From Chitinophaga varians (GTDB lineage Bacteria > Bacteroidota > Bacteroidia > Chitinophagales > Chitinophagaceae): a stretch of DNA of 64,000 nt. Shown here piece by piece: positions 52,230 to 61,201 of this stretch (position 1 is the first letter of the stretch; each line of letters begins with the position of its first letter). The notes beneath the pieces are model-generated. The model did not search any database. It worked only from the letters and a program-made list of their open reading frames with translations, and was not told the DNA's origin. Position numbers and translations under genes: made by a program. The DNA lies in contig NZ_JABAIA010000004.1 of NCBI RefSeq assembly GCF_012641275.1, positions 620,001-684,000 on the forward strand, in the 5' to 3' direction.

Positions 52230-55200
52230 ATGAAACAGTTTTCCACGTTGAATCTTAAACTGATGGCGCTACGCCAGAAAATTATTTATGCCGCTTTAGT
52301 CATGCTGACAGCGATGGTCACGCAGGCCCATGCTGCAACGTCTGTTCTGCTCCTGGACGTACGCGGTAAGGTGTTGGAGGAAAACGGTGTGGGAGTGCCC
52401 GGTGTGAGCATTAAAGTGAAAGGCGCAGAAAAGGCGACAACGACAGACGGTGACGGGAACTTTGTGCTCAAAGGGCTGTCCAACGATGCTGTGTTGATTG
52501 TTTCCTATATTGGTTATGTAACCCAGGAAATGCCCGTCACGGCAGACATGGTGATCAGGCTTGTTCCGCAGGTGAAAAAGATAGACGAAGTAGTGGTAGT
52601 GGGTTATGGAACGACCAAAAAATCCGATCTGACCGGCGCTGTGGGTACCGTTAAAGCGGAAACGCTTCAGGAACGGCCTGCGTCTTCATTGAACCAGAGC
52701 TTGTCCGGCCGCGTATCCGGGGTGAACGTCTCCTCCAACTCCGGCAGGCCCGGCGGCAGGACCAACATCCGCATCCGCGGCTCCAGCTCTTTAAGCGTGT
52801 CCAATAACCCACTGTATGTTATTGACGGGGTGATACTGAACCCGGTAGACTTACGCAACGGCAGTACTCCCATCGATTACATCAACCCCAATGACATCGC
52901 TTCCATCGAAGTGCTCAAGGACGCGTCATCCACGGCTATCTATGGTGCGCGTGGGGCAAACGGCGTTATCCTCGTTACCACGAAAAGAGGCAACGCCGGC
53001 GGCGGTAGGGTAACCTATGATCCTGATTTCAGCATCGGAGTATTGCCCAGAAAACTCGAACTGCTGAATGCAAAAGAGTTTTTAGCGGTAGAAGACCTGG
53101 CTTATGCCAACGCTCAGAAATATGATCCTGTAGGCTGGGCCACCGGTACCAAATACACCGATCCCAAAACGAAACGCACCAACCCCAAATTGTTCGATTC
53201 ACAGGGAAACCCGTTGTACGACACAGACTGGCAGGATGAGAGCTTCCAGAAAGCGTTTACGCAAAACCATCAGCTGGGCTTTACCGATGGGGATGAAAAG
53301 AGAAGCGTCGGCGCGTTTTTGAACTATCGCAGCCAGGAAGGGCTGGCACGCGGCTCCTGGCAGGACAGGTACGCCGGCCGCCTGGTGTTCGACAGTAAAA
53401 TAAAAGACTGGCTGAAAGTCGGCGGCACGCTGAGTTACACCGATCAGCGGGAGAAACAGGTAGACCAGCTGGACGGCGGCGGCATCACCATGATGCGCCA
53501 GGTACTGGAAGCGCTGCCTATTATCCCGGTGAAATATGCAGACGGCACCTGGGCCAGCAACAGGGACTATCCGGGCATGGAAGGCGGTGACAACCCGCTG
53601 CGTGTGGCCGCTGACAGGATATCCATTCTGCATACACAAACCTTCCTGGGTAATATGTACGCCAATATTCAGCTGGCGCCCGGACTGGAACTGAAATCAA
53701 CCCTCGGCACCAACATCATCAACCAGCGGGAAGACTATTTTGCAGCGAAAGGCATGCAGTATATCTCTGATAACGGTAATGCATCTGTTAACAATAACCG
53801 CTACAACTCCTGGCAGTTTGAAAACTATCTGACCTATAGCCGCGAATTTGCCAAAGTACATTCCCTGAATGCCATGGCTGGCGTGTCCTGGCAACATATC
53901 GACCGTTTCGAGAACCAGGCCAATACAGAAGGGTTCAACGATTCTTATTACAAATACAATAATCTCGGTGCAGGCTCCAGTCCGCAACCACCTTCTTCCG
54001 TGGCAACGGCAAACGGGCTGAATTCCTATTTCGGTCGCGTCAACTATGGCTATCGTAACAGGTATTTAGTCACTTTCACCGGCCGTATGGACGGTTCTTC
54101 CAAATTCGGCAGGGACAACCAGTTTGCTTTCTTCCCCTCCGCAGCACTGGCCTGGAGAGTAACAGAAGAGAACTTCATGAAGAGCGTTCCGGTTATTTCG
54201 AACCTGAAGCTGCGTGCCAGCTACGGCGCCACCGGCAACTCTGAAATTCCGGCCTACAGGGCATTGGCGGGATTAGGCAACTATACCGTGATTTTTGGCG
54301 GCGCCCGTAATTCCGGTGTGGGTATTGACCGTATCGCCAATCCGGGTTTGCAATGGGAGAAAACCAAGCAGATTGACTTTGGTATGGAACTGGGATTGTT
54401 TGCCAACAGGCTGAACCTGGAACTGGACCTGTATCGCAGAAGGGTAGACGGTATGCTGCTGGATGCGCCTTTACCGTATACTACCGGTCGTGATAAGATT
54501 TTCTCCAACGTGGGAAGCATGGAAAACAAAGGCGTGGAGTTTGCCATTAATTCCACCAATATCAAAACAGATAATTTCTCCTGGAGCACCACCTTCAATA
54601 TTTCCGTCAATAAAAACAAAGTGCTGGCGCTGGCCAATGGTGACATCTATTCCGGCAACGGTATTATTCGTGTAGGCGAGCCCGTGGGATCTTTCTTCGG
54701 AAGACTGAGCCTGGGAACATGGGGCACCAAAGAGGCCGACGAGGCAAAGAAGTACAACATGCTGCCGGGTGACATCAAATACAAAGACATCAACAACGAC
54801 GGCATCATCAATGACCTCGACAGGGTGATCATCGGTAAAGGTATTCCTGACGGATATGGCACATTCCTGAACACCTTCCAGTACAAGGCCTGGTCGCTGA
54901 CCATTGACCTGCAGTTTATGTACGGCAACGATGTCCTCGACAGAAGCATCCACTCTGCGGAAGACCGGCAGGGCATTGCCAACAGCTACAAAACCGTTCT
55001 GAACGCATGGACGGAAACCAACCAGAATACGCCCATCGCACAGATACGCCCCATCAACGCGTACTACACCACCAATAACGACAGCCATAAGGTAACAGAC
55101 GGCTCGTTTATCCGTGGCCGTAACCTGCTGCTGGCATATGCATTCCCGTCAAAAACCGTGTCAGCGCTGAAACTCAGCCGCCTGCGCGTATACGCTTCCG

Positions 55201-55343
55201 TGCAGAACTTTTTCCTGGTCACCAAATTTAAAGGATATGATCCTGAAGTGTCCAACTCCAGTTCTCCTTTCGACCAGGGGCTGACTTTGTACGACTATCC
55301 GAAACCCAGGGTGTTTATGCTGGGACTGAACGTGGGATTATAG
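52230..55343 (+). CDS. SusC/RagA-type TonB-dependent receptor
   Basis: Predicted 1037 residues. Long signal region (ALVMLTAMVTQAHAATSVLL), carboxypeptidase-regulatory domain (VRGKVLEENGVGVPGVSIKV), plug (DEVVVVGYGTTKKSDLTGAV, SIEVLKDASSTAIYGARGAN) and a full barrel ending YPKPRVFMLGLNVGL. It has no STN domain, so it does not signal to a FecR protein, in contrast with the receptor at 28438. Paired with the SusD gene 27 bases downstream. Probably imports the substrate of the enzymes at 44212-51921. Confidence 0.96.
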   Translation: MKQFSTLNLKLMALRQKIIYAALVMLTAMVTQAHAATSVLLLDVRGKVLEENGVGVPGVSIKVKGAEKATTTDGDGNFVLKGLSNDAVLIVSYIGYVTQEMPVTADMVIRLVPQVKKIDEVVVVGYGTTKKSDLTGAVGTVKAETLQERPASSLNQSLSGRVSGVNVSSNSGRPGGRTNIRIRGSSSLSVSNNPLYVIDGVILNPVDLRNGSTPIDYINPNDIASIEVLKDASSTAIYGARGANGVILVTTKRGNAGGGRVTYDPDFSIGVLPRKLELLNAKEFLAVEDLAYANAQKYDPVGWATGTKYTDPKTKRTNPKLFDSQGNPLYDTDWQDESFQKAFTQNHQLGFTDGDEKRSVGAFLNYRSQEGLARGSWQDRYAGRLVFDSKIKDWLKVGGTLSYTDQREKQVDQLDGGGITMMRQVLEALPIIPVKYADGTWASNRDYPGMEGGDNPLRVAADRISILHTQTFLGNMYANIQLAPGLELKSTLGTNIINQREDYFAAKGMQYISDNGNASVNNNRYNSWQFENYLTYSREFAKVHSLNAMAGVSWQHIDRFENQANTEGFNDSYYKYNNLGAGSSPQPPSSVATANGLNSYFGRVNYGYRNRYLVTFTGRMDGSSKFGRDNQFAFFPSAALAWRVTEENFMKSVPVISNLKLRASYGATGNSEIPAYRALAGLGNYTVIFGGARNSGVGIDRIANPGLQWEKTKQIDFGMELGLFANRLNLELDLYRRRVDGMLLDAPLPYTTGRDKIFSNVGSMENKGVEFAINSTNIKTDNFSWSTTFNISVNKNKVLALANGDIYSGNGIIRVGEPVGSFFGRLSLGTWGTKEADEAKKYNMLPGDIKYKDINNDGIINDLDRVIIGKGIPDGYGTFLNTFQYKAWSLTIDLQFMYGNDVLDRSIHSAEDRQGIANSYKTVLNAWTETNQNTPIAQIRPINAYYTTNNDSHKVTDGSFIRGRNLLLAYAFPSKTVSALKLSRLRVYASVQNFFLVTKFKGYDPEVSNSSSPFDQGLTLYDYPKPRVFMLGLNVGL

Positions 55344-55370
55344 TATTGTGTAATTTTTTAATTAGAAATC

Positions 55371-56873
55371 ATGAAAGCAACAATAATAAAATATGGACTG
55401 CTGGTATTAACAACAGGCACATTATGGTTGACCGGTTGCCGGAAATTTCTGGATGAATCAGATCCCAGCAATTATACAGAAGACAGTTATTTCACCAAGC
55501 CTGAACATGCCCGCGCGTCTGTGAATGCTATCTATGCAGCCCTGCGGGACCCTATGAGCGGCGATTTTGGCGGCGCTGCCTGGACCATGACAGAATTTGC
55601 CACCGGTCAGGCTGCGACGGACCTGGGACAGGCGGTTAACAGCTACTACATCAAAGACCTGCACAACACCGCTGATAACGGCTATGGAGAAAACTACTGG
55701 AGAAACTATTACAAAGGCATCACCAACGCCAATCTCTCCATTGCCAAGATCCCTAAGATCAATATGGACCAGACAGAGCTTAAAAAGCTGCTGGGGGAAG
55801 CGCATTTTATGCGCGCATGGTACTATTTTAATTTGGTGCAGATGTTCGTCAACATTCCGCTGGTGACGGAACCCGTAGATTTGAAATCTGACCAGATACG
55901 TCCCAAACAGGCATCTACGGAAGATGTCTATAAGCTGATCGTAGATGATCTGATAACAGCCGAGAATGCGGGCCTTCCCTGGGTGGACGCCAGTGGTAAA
56001 GCCTCCCTGGGCGCCGTGAAATCCTTGCTGGCAAAGGTTTATCTCACCATGGCCGGATACCCGTTGCAAAAAGGCGCTCCATATTATGATCTGGCGGCAA
56101 AGAAAGCGGAAGAAGTACTGGATTCCAAACAATACAAGTTGTTCGATACCTATTATGATTTGCACAACCCGGCGAAGAAAAACGTGGAAGAGAATATTTT
56201 TATGATCCAGTACAAAACACAGGTCATCCCAGGCAGCTGGCAATCGCTGATCATTCCGTACAACAAAAATATCTCCGCCTATTCTGCGGAAACCGGCGGT
56301 ATTTATGCAACAGAAGCTTTTGTGAAATCATATGATCCGGCAGATTTAAGAGTGAAGGAAGGACAGTTCTTTTTTACCGAATTCACCAACCAGGATGACA
56401 GGACCAAGAAAGTGGCGCTGGGCGGTTATTTCCTCTACAAACTGTTTGATGTGGCCGCACAAACCTCCACTGCCAATAGTGATCTTAACTGGTCGCTGAT
56501 CCGTTATGCTGATATATTGTTAGTATATGCGGAAGCGTCCAACGAAGTAGCCGGGCCGGGCGCTAAAGCCTATGATGCCGTGAACCAGATCAGAACGAGG
56601 GCGACGCTGCCGGCATTGTCGGGGCTGACGAAAGAACAGTTCCGCGAGGCGGTGTGGCGCGAACGCTGGTATGAGCTGTGCTTCGAAAATGTTACCTGGT
56701 TTGATATGGTACGTTTGCGTAAAGCGTTTAACCTGACAACGAAAGGATTTGACAACTACGTTGGGCATAAGTTTTCCTATGGCCCGGTGCTGACTGAAAG
56801 AGAGCTGATGTTCCCGATACCCAGCACAGAGCTGAGGAATAATCCCAACCTCGTGCCCACAAAGGGATACTAA
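55371..56873 (+). CDS. SusD/RagB-type nutrient-binding lipoprotein
   Basis: Predicted 500 residues with lipobox LWLTGCRKF (lipidated cysteine 23). SusD marks: LLGEAHFMRAWYYFNLVQMF, AVKSLLAKVYLTMAGYPLQK, YADILLVYAEASNE, WRERWYELCFENVTWFDMVR and the closing NNPNLVPTKGY. Lid protein for the SusC partner. Ends at a hairpin of the shared terminator family. Confidence 0.95.
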   Translation: MKATIIKYGLLVLTTGTLWLTGCRKFLDESDPSNYTEDSYFTKPEHARASVNAIYAALRDPMSGDFGGAAWTMTEFATGQAATDLGQAVNSYYIKDLHNTADNGYGENYWRNYYKGITNANLSIAKIPKINMDQTELKKLLGEAHFMRAWYYFNLVQMFVNIPLVTEPVDLKSDQIRPKQASTEDVYKLIVDDLITAENAGLPWVDASGKASLGAVKSLLAKVYLTMAGYPLQKGAPYYDLAAKKAEEVLDSKQYKLFDTYYDLHNPAKKNVEENIFMIQYKTQVIPGSWQSLIIPYNKNISAYSAETGGIYATEAFVKSYDPADLRVKEGQFFFTEFTNQDDRTKKVALGGYFLYKLFDVAAQTSTANSDLNWSLIRYADILLVYAEASNEVAGPGAKAYDAVNQIRTRATLPALSGLTKEQFREAVWRERWYELCFENVTWFDMVRLRKAFNLTTKGFDNYVGHKFSYGPVLTERELMFPIPSTELRNNPNLVPTKGY

Positions 56874-56928
56874 GATTTTTATGTTTGTAACCCCATTGCC
56901 TTTCGGGGGAGATGCGACTTCCGGAAGT

Positions 56929-56963
56929 AACAGGCTTATAAGTTCAGTACTTATAAGCCTGTT
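56929..56963. terminator. Bidirectional terminator, GGCTTATAAG variant
   Basis: AACAGGCTTATAAGT (56929-56943) pairs perfectly with ACTTATAAGCCTGTT (56949-56963), loop TCAGT, followed by TTG and a T-rich stretch. It lies between the convergent susD and PqsE-like genes. Confidence 0.85.
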
Positions 56964-56967
56964 TGTT

Positions 56968-57852
56968 TTATTGCGTTATATATCCTGTTTCCTGTAAAAT
57001 GACCATCACCTTTTGTACGCTTGTCTGGTGCATGCGTGCAGTGAAAAAAGGACTGCTGTTGTACCCGTATTTTTCTGTGATTAGTCTCGATCCTTCTTCC
57101 ATTCCATGTTGATGTAGCATGTCGCCGAAATATTGTATGTATTGGTGTGTGGTGCGCAGGCTATGGCCGGCAATTTGTGCGGCATGTTCACCGGTGAGCA
57201 GGCCGTGATGGCCTACCGCCACCAGGGAGACTGACAGCTGCCGCAGCCGCTCGATGCTCTGAAGGTATTGCGGCGGGCTTTGAAAGGGAAGCGGGAACCA
57301 GTCGTCCGGCCCTATCATCTCCCCGAAGGCATCCGCGGCGAACAGGTACTGATGGTCGCTGTAGAGGGAAAGAGAACAATCGCTGTGGCCGGGAGTGGCC
57401 AGCACCGTAAATGTATGTTCGCCGATTGTCAGGACGTCGCCATCTCCCACAGGCACAAACTTTTTTGTAGCCAGGGCGTCGTAGGGATTACTGGTATGCC
57501 CTCCTGTATCTCCGGGCACAAAGCTCCGTTGAAGTTTGTAAATAAATGCCCTGTATTTATCTGTCAGTAAATTTTTGATGGCAGTTGCAGAGGCATACAG
57601 GGTGGCATCGGGCAGCAGGTTCGCCAGCAGTCCGCAGTGATCGAAATGCGAATGCGTAACAAACCAGTGCCTGACGTGGGAGACGTCAGGGACGACTGCC
57701 TTCAGCTGTGCCTGTACCAATGCGGCATCGCGCAGCATACCGCCATCTATCAGCAACCATTCCTGCCCGGTTTTCAACAAATACAGCGGGTTTGCTTTGG
57801 TGCCTAACATGTAAAGGTCATTGTTGACCTTTGAGGGTTCGTATATCCACAT
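56968..57852 (-). CDS. pqsE: PqsE-like metallo-beta-lactamase-fold hydrolase
   Basis: Start at 57852 (MWIYEPSKVNNDLYMLG); 37 upstream in-frame codons overlap the previous gene and are not needed. The 294-residue protein has the metal motif HSHFDH (H67, H69, D71, H72), then TPGHSDCSLSLY (His), FAADAFGEM (Asp) and VGHHGLLTGEHA (His). It resembles PqsE of Pseudomonas (301 residues) over the whole length as I recall it: NDLYMLG near the start, DGGMLRDAALV, WFVTHSHFDHCGLL and YLQSIERLRQL all have counterparts. PqsE is a 2-aminobenzoylacetyl-CoA thioesterase. Last gene of the operon. Confidence 0.82.
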   Translation of the reverse strand: MWIYEPSKVNNDLYMLGTKANPLYLLKTGQEWLLIDGGMLRDAALVQAQLKAVVPDVSHVRHWFVTHSHFDHCGLLANLLPDATLYASATAIKNLLTDKYRAFIYKLQRSFVPGDTGGHTSNPYDALATKKFVPVGDGDVLTIGEHTFTVLATPGHSDCSLSLYSDHQYLFAADAFGEMIGPDDWFPLPFQSPPQYLQSIERLRQLSVSLVAVGHHGLLTGEHAAQIAGHSLRTTHQYIQYFGDMLHQHGMEEGSRLITEKYGYNSSPFFTARMHQTSVQKVMVILQETGYITQ

Positions 57853-57874
57853 AAGTGATCGCTGTTTTTTAGGT

Positions 57875-58855
57875 TTAGAATCGGTATAACATAGCGCCCC
57901 AGGTGGCGCCGGAGCCATAGGTAAGCACCAGCGCCAGCGTGCCCGGGGCTGGACGGGCCTCACGGATATATTCGCTGACCGTTACAGCCACGGAAGCGGA
58001 AGCCATATTACCGTAGCGTTCAACGTTGGTGACAAATTTGTGCGACGGCACGGCAAGGCGTTCTCTCACGGCATCGAGTATACGAAGATTGGGTTGATGC
58101 GGCAGTACAATGTCGATGTCATCGATCGTAAGATGATGCCGGTTTAGTATTTTCAGCGCTATCTCGCACAGGCGCTGCGTGGCGTCTTTAAACATCGGCT
58201 GGCCGTTCATCCTGAAATGTGGCGTGGCGGTCTGGTCGGTATAGCGCTGCTGCGCGGTGCCGGGCGCCGCGGTCCACAGCAGGTCGTAGCGGCTGCCGTC
58301 TGCCCGGATGATCAGGTCTACGATACCGCCGGAGGCGCCGGAGCTGTTGCTGAGTACCAGGGCGCCCGCCCCATCACCTAACAGGATGGAAAGGTTCCTG
58401 CCGGCATCGGAGGTGTCCATTCTTTTGGACAGCACCTCTCCGCAGGCCACCAGGATATGTTTGTATGACCCCGACAGAAGGAGGTGGCGCGCCAGTTCCA
58501 TGCCATACAACAATCCTGAACATTGTGCCCGGATATCGAGAACGGGAACATGCCCCAGTCCCAGCTGTGGCTGGATAAAGCAAGCCTCTGAGGGATCATG
58601 ATGATCGGGGCTGAGCGTATTCACGATCAGCATATCAATGTCTGAAGCTCCGATGCCTGCATGTGTTATCGCTTGCTCGCAGGCTGGCACAAGTAACGCG
58701 CTCAGTCCTTTTTCGCCGGAGATATGTCTGCGTGTAACCACCCCCGTGCGGGAGAGGATAAAATCTTCTGTGGTATTTATGCGGTCAACGATCGTTTTAT
58801 TGTCGATGACCGGTACAGGCAGGCAATGGCCCGCACCCGAAATGATGATCGCCAT
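57875..58855 (-). CDS. pqsD: PqsD-like ketoacyl synthase III
   Basis: Start at 58855 (MAIIISGAGHCLPVPVI); the preceding 25 codons overlap the ligase gene. The 326-residue FabH-type enzyme has catalytic C112 (DIRAQCSGLLYG), H253 (VLPHQPNLRILD) and N283 (ERYGNMASAS). The stretch VNTLSPDHHDPSEACFIQP, and GEVLSKRMDTSD with GRNLSILLGDGAGA, are as I recall them in PqsD, whose catalytic Cys is also residue 112. PqsD condenses anthraniloyl-CoA with malonyl-CoA. Starts one base from the ligase stop. A general FabH of lipid synthesis would not share these exact segments. Confidence 0.88.
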   Translation of the reverse strand: MAIIISGAGHCLPVPVIDNKTIVDRINTTEDFILSRTGVVTRRHISGEKGLSALLVPACEQAITHAGIGASDIDMLIVNTLSPDHHDPSEACFIQPQLGLGHVPVLDIRAQCSGLLYGMELARHLLLSGSYKHILVACGEVLSKRMDTSDAGRNLSILLGDGAGALVLSNSSGASGGIVDLIIRADGSRYDLLWTAAPGTAQQRYTDQTATPHFRMNGQPMFKDATQRLCEIALKILNRHHLTIDDIDIVLPHQPNLRILDAVRERLAVPSHKFVTNVERYGNMASASVAVTVSEYIREARPAPGTLALVLTYGSGATWGAMLYRF

Positions 58856-58856
58856 G

Positions 58857-60368
58857 CTAATTATTTTTCGCTTGAAAGTATTGTTGATATTGAGAGCGGA
58901 GGTAGGAGCGGGACAGCTTGCCATTGGCATTACGGGGCAGCTCCGGAAGATAAAGGATGTCCTTCGGCCGGTAGTGGCTTTCCGTTTGTTCGCGGATAAA
59001 TGCGAGGATGGCGTCCCGGGTGTCTTCCCGGCCTACGAGCAGCAGTAACGTGCATGTCAGAGAGGTGTCGTCGGGAAGGTCCAGCAGCACACATTCCTCT
59101 ATATGTTCCACCGCACTGATGAGCGCCGCTTCAAATGACAATGGGTTTACCCATCTGCCGTTGGATTTAAACAACTCGTCCTTGCGCCCAACGTAGCTGT
59201 AGGTACCGTTGGCTTTCATCGTGAAGAGGTCGCCGGTATAATACCATCCGTCGCGGAATTTTTGGTTGGTGCGCTCGGGGTCTTCCCAGTAGCCGGCCAG
59301 TGAATAGGGAGTATGGACGCATAACTCACCCACCTGTTGTTGCCCTCCAATCGGCTCTGTGGCATATTCCAGCCGCAACTGATATCCGGGCACCGGTTGA
59401 CCGGTACTGCCCGCAGTATGGGAAGCCGGTGAATTGCTGAGGAACACGTGGCCGATCTCCGTACTTCCGATGCCATCCAGTATAGGTTTGCCGGTATAGG
59501 CCATCCATGCTTCGTATATCCATGCGGGTAAGGTGGAGCCGGCAGAGAAGAACACACGTGCCTGTTGCAGCACTTCCTGCAATCCCGGCGGACGGTGTTT
59601 CAGCAGCATCGCATATATTTTAGGCACGCCAAAAAACACGGTGGGCCTGTATTGCACGATGTTGGCCGTGATGTGGTCAATAGCAGGCCAGGCATCGTCC
59701 AGTAAGACGCTGGCCCCTGTCAGTAGTGGAAAGAAGAAGCTGTTGCCCAGGCCATATCCGAAAAACATTTTGGCAATGGAGTAGATCCTGTCCTGCGGGC
59801 CTATGCCCAGTGTCTCCATCGCAAAATGCCGGGTGGAGGCCAGCATGGCATCCTGGCTGTGTTGCACTGCCTTGGGTTTCCCGGTGGTGCCGGAAGTGTA
59901 TTGCCAGAAAGCAACGCTGCCGGGCTTACGGCGATAGTAGGTCAGCGGGACCGGCACATCAGAGAAGGGTAGGGCATCGTCTGTAAATATCCGCTCCGGT
60001 GACAGGAAAGGGGACGTCGCCAACGCTGGACGGATACGTTCCAACTCTTCTTTGTCTGTTATCACTACTGCTGCCCGGCTGTCGAGCAACATATGCTCCA
60101 GTGTGGGCAGGTCCGTTTTCGGGTTCACCGGTACCGGGACAATGCCCATGGCAGATAAGGCGAGGAAGCAGAAATGAAAAGACGGTTTGTCTTTTAATAA
60201 TAACAACGCCCTTTGTTCTGGTGCAATGCCGCTGAACCCGGCGGCCAGCTGCTGTACCTGCTTTGCCAGCGACGCAGCGCTGATGGCCTCATCCCGATAG
60301 ACAATCTGAGCGGGATTGGCATGCCCCTCCTGGGCGGAAAGCATGGCTTCCGCAAAATTATAAAACAT
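58857..60368 (-). CDS. pqsA: PqsA-like aryl-CoA ligase
   Basis: Predicted 503 residues, ANL superfamily. P-loop WQYTSGTTGKPKAVQHS, aryl-acid-site region DRIYSIAKMFFGYGLGNSFF, GIGSTEIGHVFLSN, hinge YTGDLF and GRKDELFKSNGRWV, and the C-terminal lysine in NANGKLSRSYL. The KMFFGYGxGNSxFFP segment is that of benzoate- and anthranilate-CoA ligases. It activates an aromatic acid with ATP and CoA, anthranilate in PqsA. Stop and the PqsD-like start are one base apart, so the two are coupled. The substrate is inferred from the operon; benzoate is an alternative. Confidence 0.88.
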   Translation of the reverse strand: MFYNFAEAMLSAQEGHANPAQIVYRDEAISAASLAKQVQQLAAGFSGIAPEQRALLLLKDKPSFHFCFLALSAMGIVPVPVNPKTDLPTLEHMLLDSRAAVVITDKEELERIRPALATSPFLSPERIFTDDALPFSDVPVPLTYYRRKPGSVAFWQYTSGTTGKPKAVQHSQDAMLASTRHFAMETLGIGPQDRIYSIAKMFFGYGLGNSFFFPLLTGASVLLDDAWPAIDHITANIVQYRPTVFFGVPKIYAMLLKHRPPGLQEVLQQARVFFSAGSTLPAWIYEAWMAYTGKPILDGIGSTEIGHVFLSNSPASHTAGSTGQPVPGYQLRLEYATEPIGGQQQVGELCVHTPYSLAGYWEDPERTNQKFRDGWYYTGDLFTMKANGTYSYVGRKDELFKSNGRWVNPLSFEAALISAVEHIEECVLLDLPDDTSLTCTLLLLVGREDTRDAILAFIREQTESHYRPKDILYLPELPRNANGKLSRSYLRSQYQQYFQAKNN

Positions 60369-60407
60369 GACAAATGGTTATTTTGAGAGAAAAATATTTT
60401 TAACTGA

Positions 60408-60845
60408 TCAAAGCCGCTTCCAGACAAGCCGGAAGACAACCTGCTGCTCTCTGACAGGCAGCGGTGGCGTCACCAGCGTCAGTTCATCGTCTACCAGCTC
60501 CGCATGTCTGACGAAGCGAATGCCAATAAAGTTTGGAAAAAGACTTCCTTCTACCACGTGCAGGATTTCACCGGGAGTTTCTTCGTGGTAACGGCCGTAG
60601 TAAGCATTGTAGCCGTGGAAGGCTTCATAGGTCTCTTCAGGTGTCCAGCTACCGATAGCTGCTGATGAAAACAGTTTCCTGTCAGGGACCATCATCTGAA
60701 CACTCATGTTTCCTTTGTCGTCGTAAATAAGCATGCCTGTAGTAGCAGTGCCGAAAAAATTAACGGGATGTCCGTGCTGGTCCTGGTCTGTGCAGCCAAT
60801 CAGGCGCCACGCACCAATAAGGTGTTTGCCAATGAAGGTTTTCAT
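60408..60845 (-). CDS. Lipocalin-like-domain protein
   Basis: Predicted 145 residues, no signal peptide. LIGAWRLIGCTDQDQHGHPV, FFGTATTGMLIYDDKGNMSV, PEETYEAFHGYNAYYGRYHE and VVFRLVWKRL are features of the lipocalin-like (PF13924-type) family, a small barrel for hydrophobic ligands often near aromatic or polyketide genes. Probably the first gene of the operon; it ends 39 bases before the PqsA-like start. It may bind, carry or modify the operon's product. No such gene is part of the Pseudomonas operon. Confidence 0.82.
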   Translation of the reverse strand: MKTFIGKHLIGAWRLIGCTDQDQHGHPVNFFGTATTGMLIYDDKGNMSVQMMVPDRKLFSSAAIGSWTPEETYEAFHGYNAYYGRYHEETPGEILHVVEGSLFPNFIGIRFVRHAELVDDELTLVTPPLPVREQQVVFRLVWKRL

Positions 60846-61201
60846 TCGGTTATGTTTGAGGGTCTGTAAATGTGATGGTAACGCAAAGGTTTTTCAATAG
60901 GAATCGTTGTGCACTACCGTTGTTATTTCTACTAAAGTAAAACTACTGATTTATATTTGCAAGTGATATTTTTTAAATTCCCGCGAACCACCTGTCCGGC
61001 AGCTGGATAATTATTTCCCCTTTTTATAATAGTATACAATATATTGATTATCAGTTTTCTTGCGGCCTGTATTCTAATCTAGCTGCGTTTTGTCCGCACC
61101 TCCGCTAACAGAAATATTATATTTAAAACCGTATATGTACCCCTAAGTCCCTAACTCCCTTAACCCTTTTTCATGTCTCAAAATGTTCCAAATTACATTT
61201 T
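60846..61201. promoter_or_regulatory. Divergent gap with possible promoter of the Pqs-like operon
   Basis: The minus-strand sequence AACCTTTG (complement of 60884-60891) is one base off TAnnTTTG and lies 39 bases before the lipocalin-like start, but no TTTG is present 19 bases upstream. On the plus strand TATATTTA near 61120 is a weak candidate for the gene at 61202. No clear operator palindrome or ORF is seen in these 356 AT-rich bases. Confidence 0.35.

Noticed and set aside
57853..57963. An earlier start for the PqsE-like protein
   Set aside because: The extra 37 residues overlap the end of the PqsD-like gene, and the family similarity begins at the ATG at 57852.
57875..58855. Housekeeping FabH for fatty-acid synthesis
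   Set aside because: The gene is coupled to an aryl-CoA ligase and a PqsE-like hydrolase, and no acyl-carrier or fab genes are near; segments match PqsD rather than general FabH.
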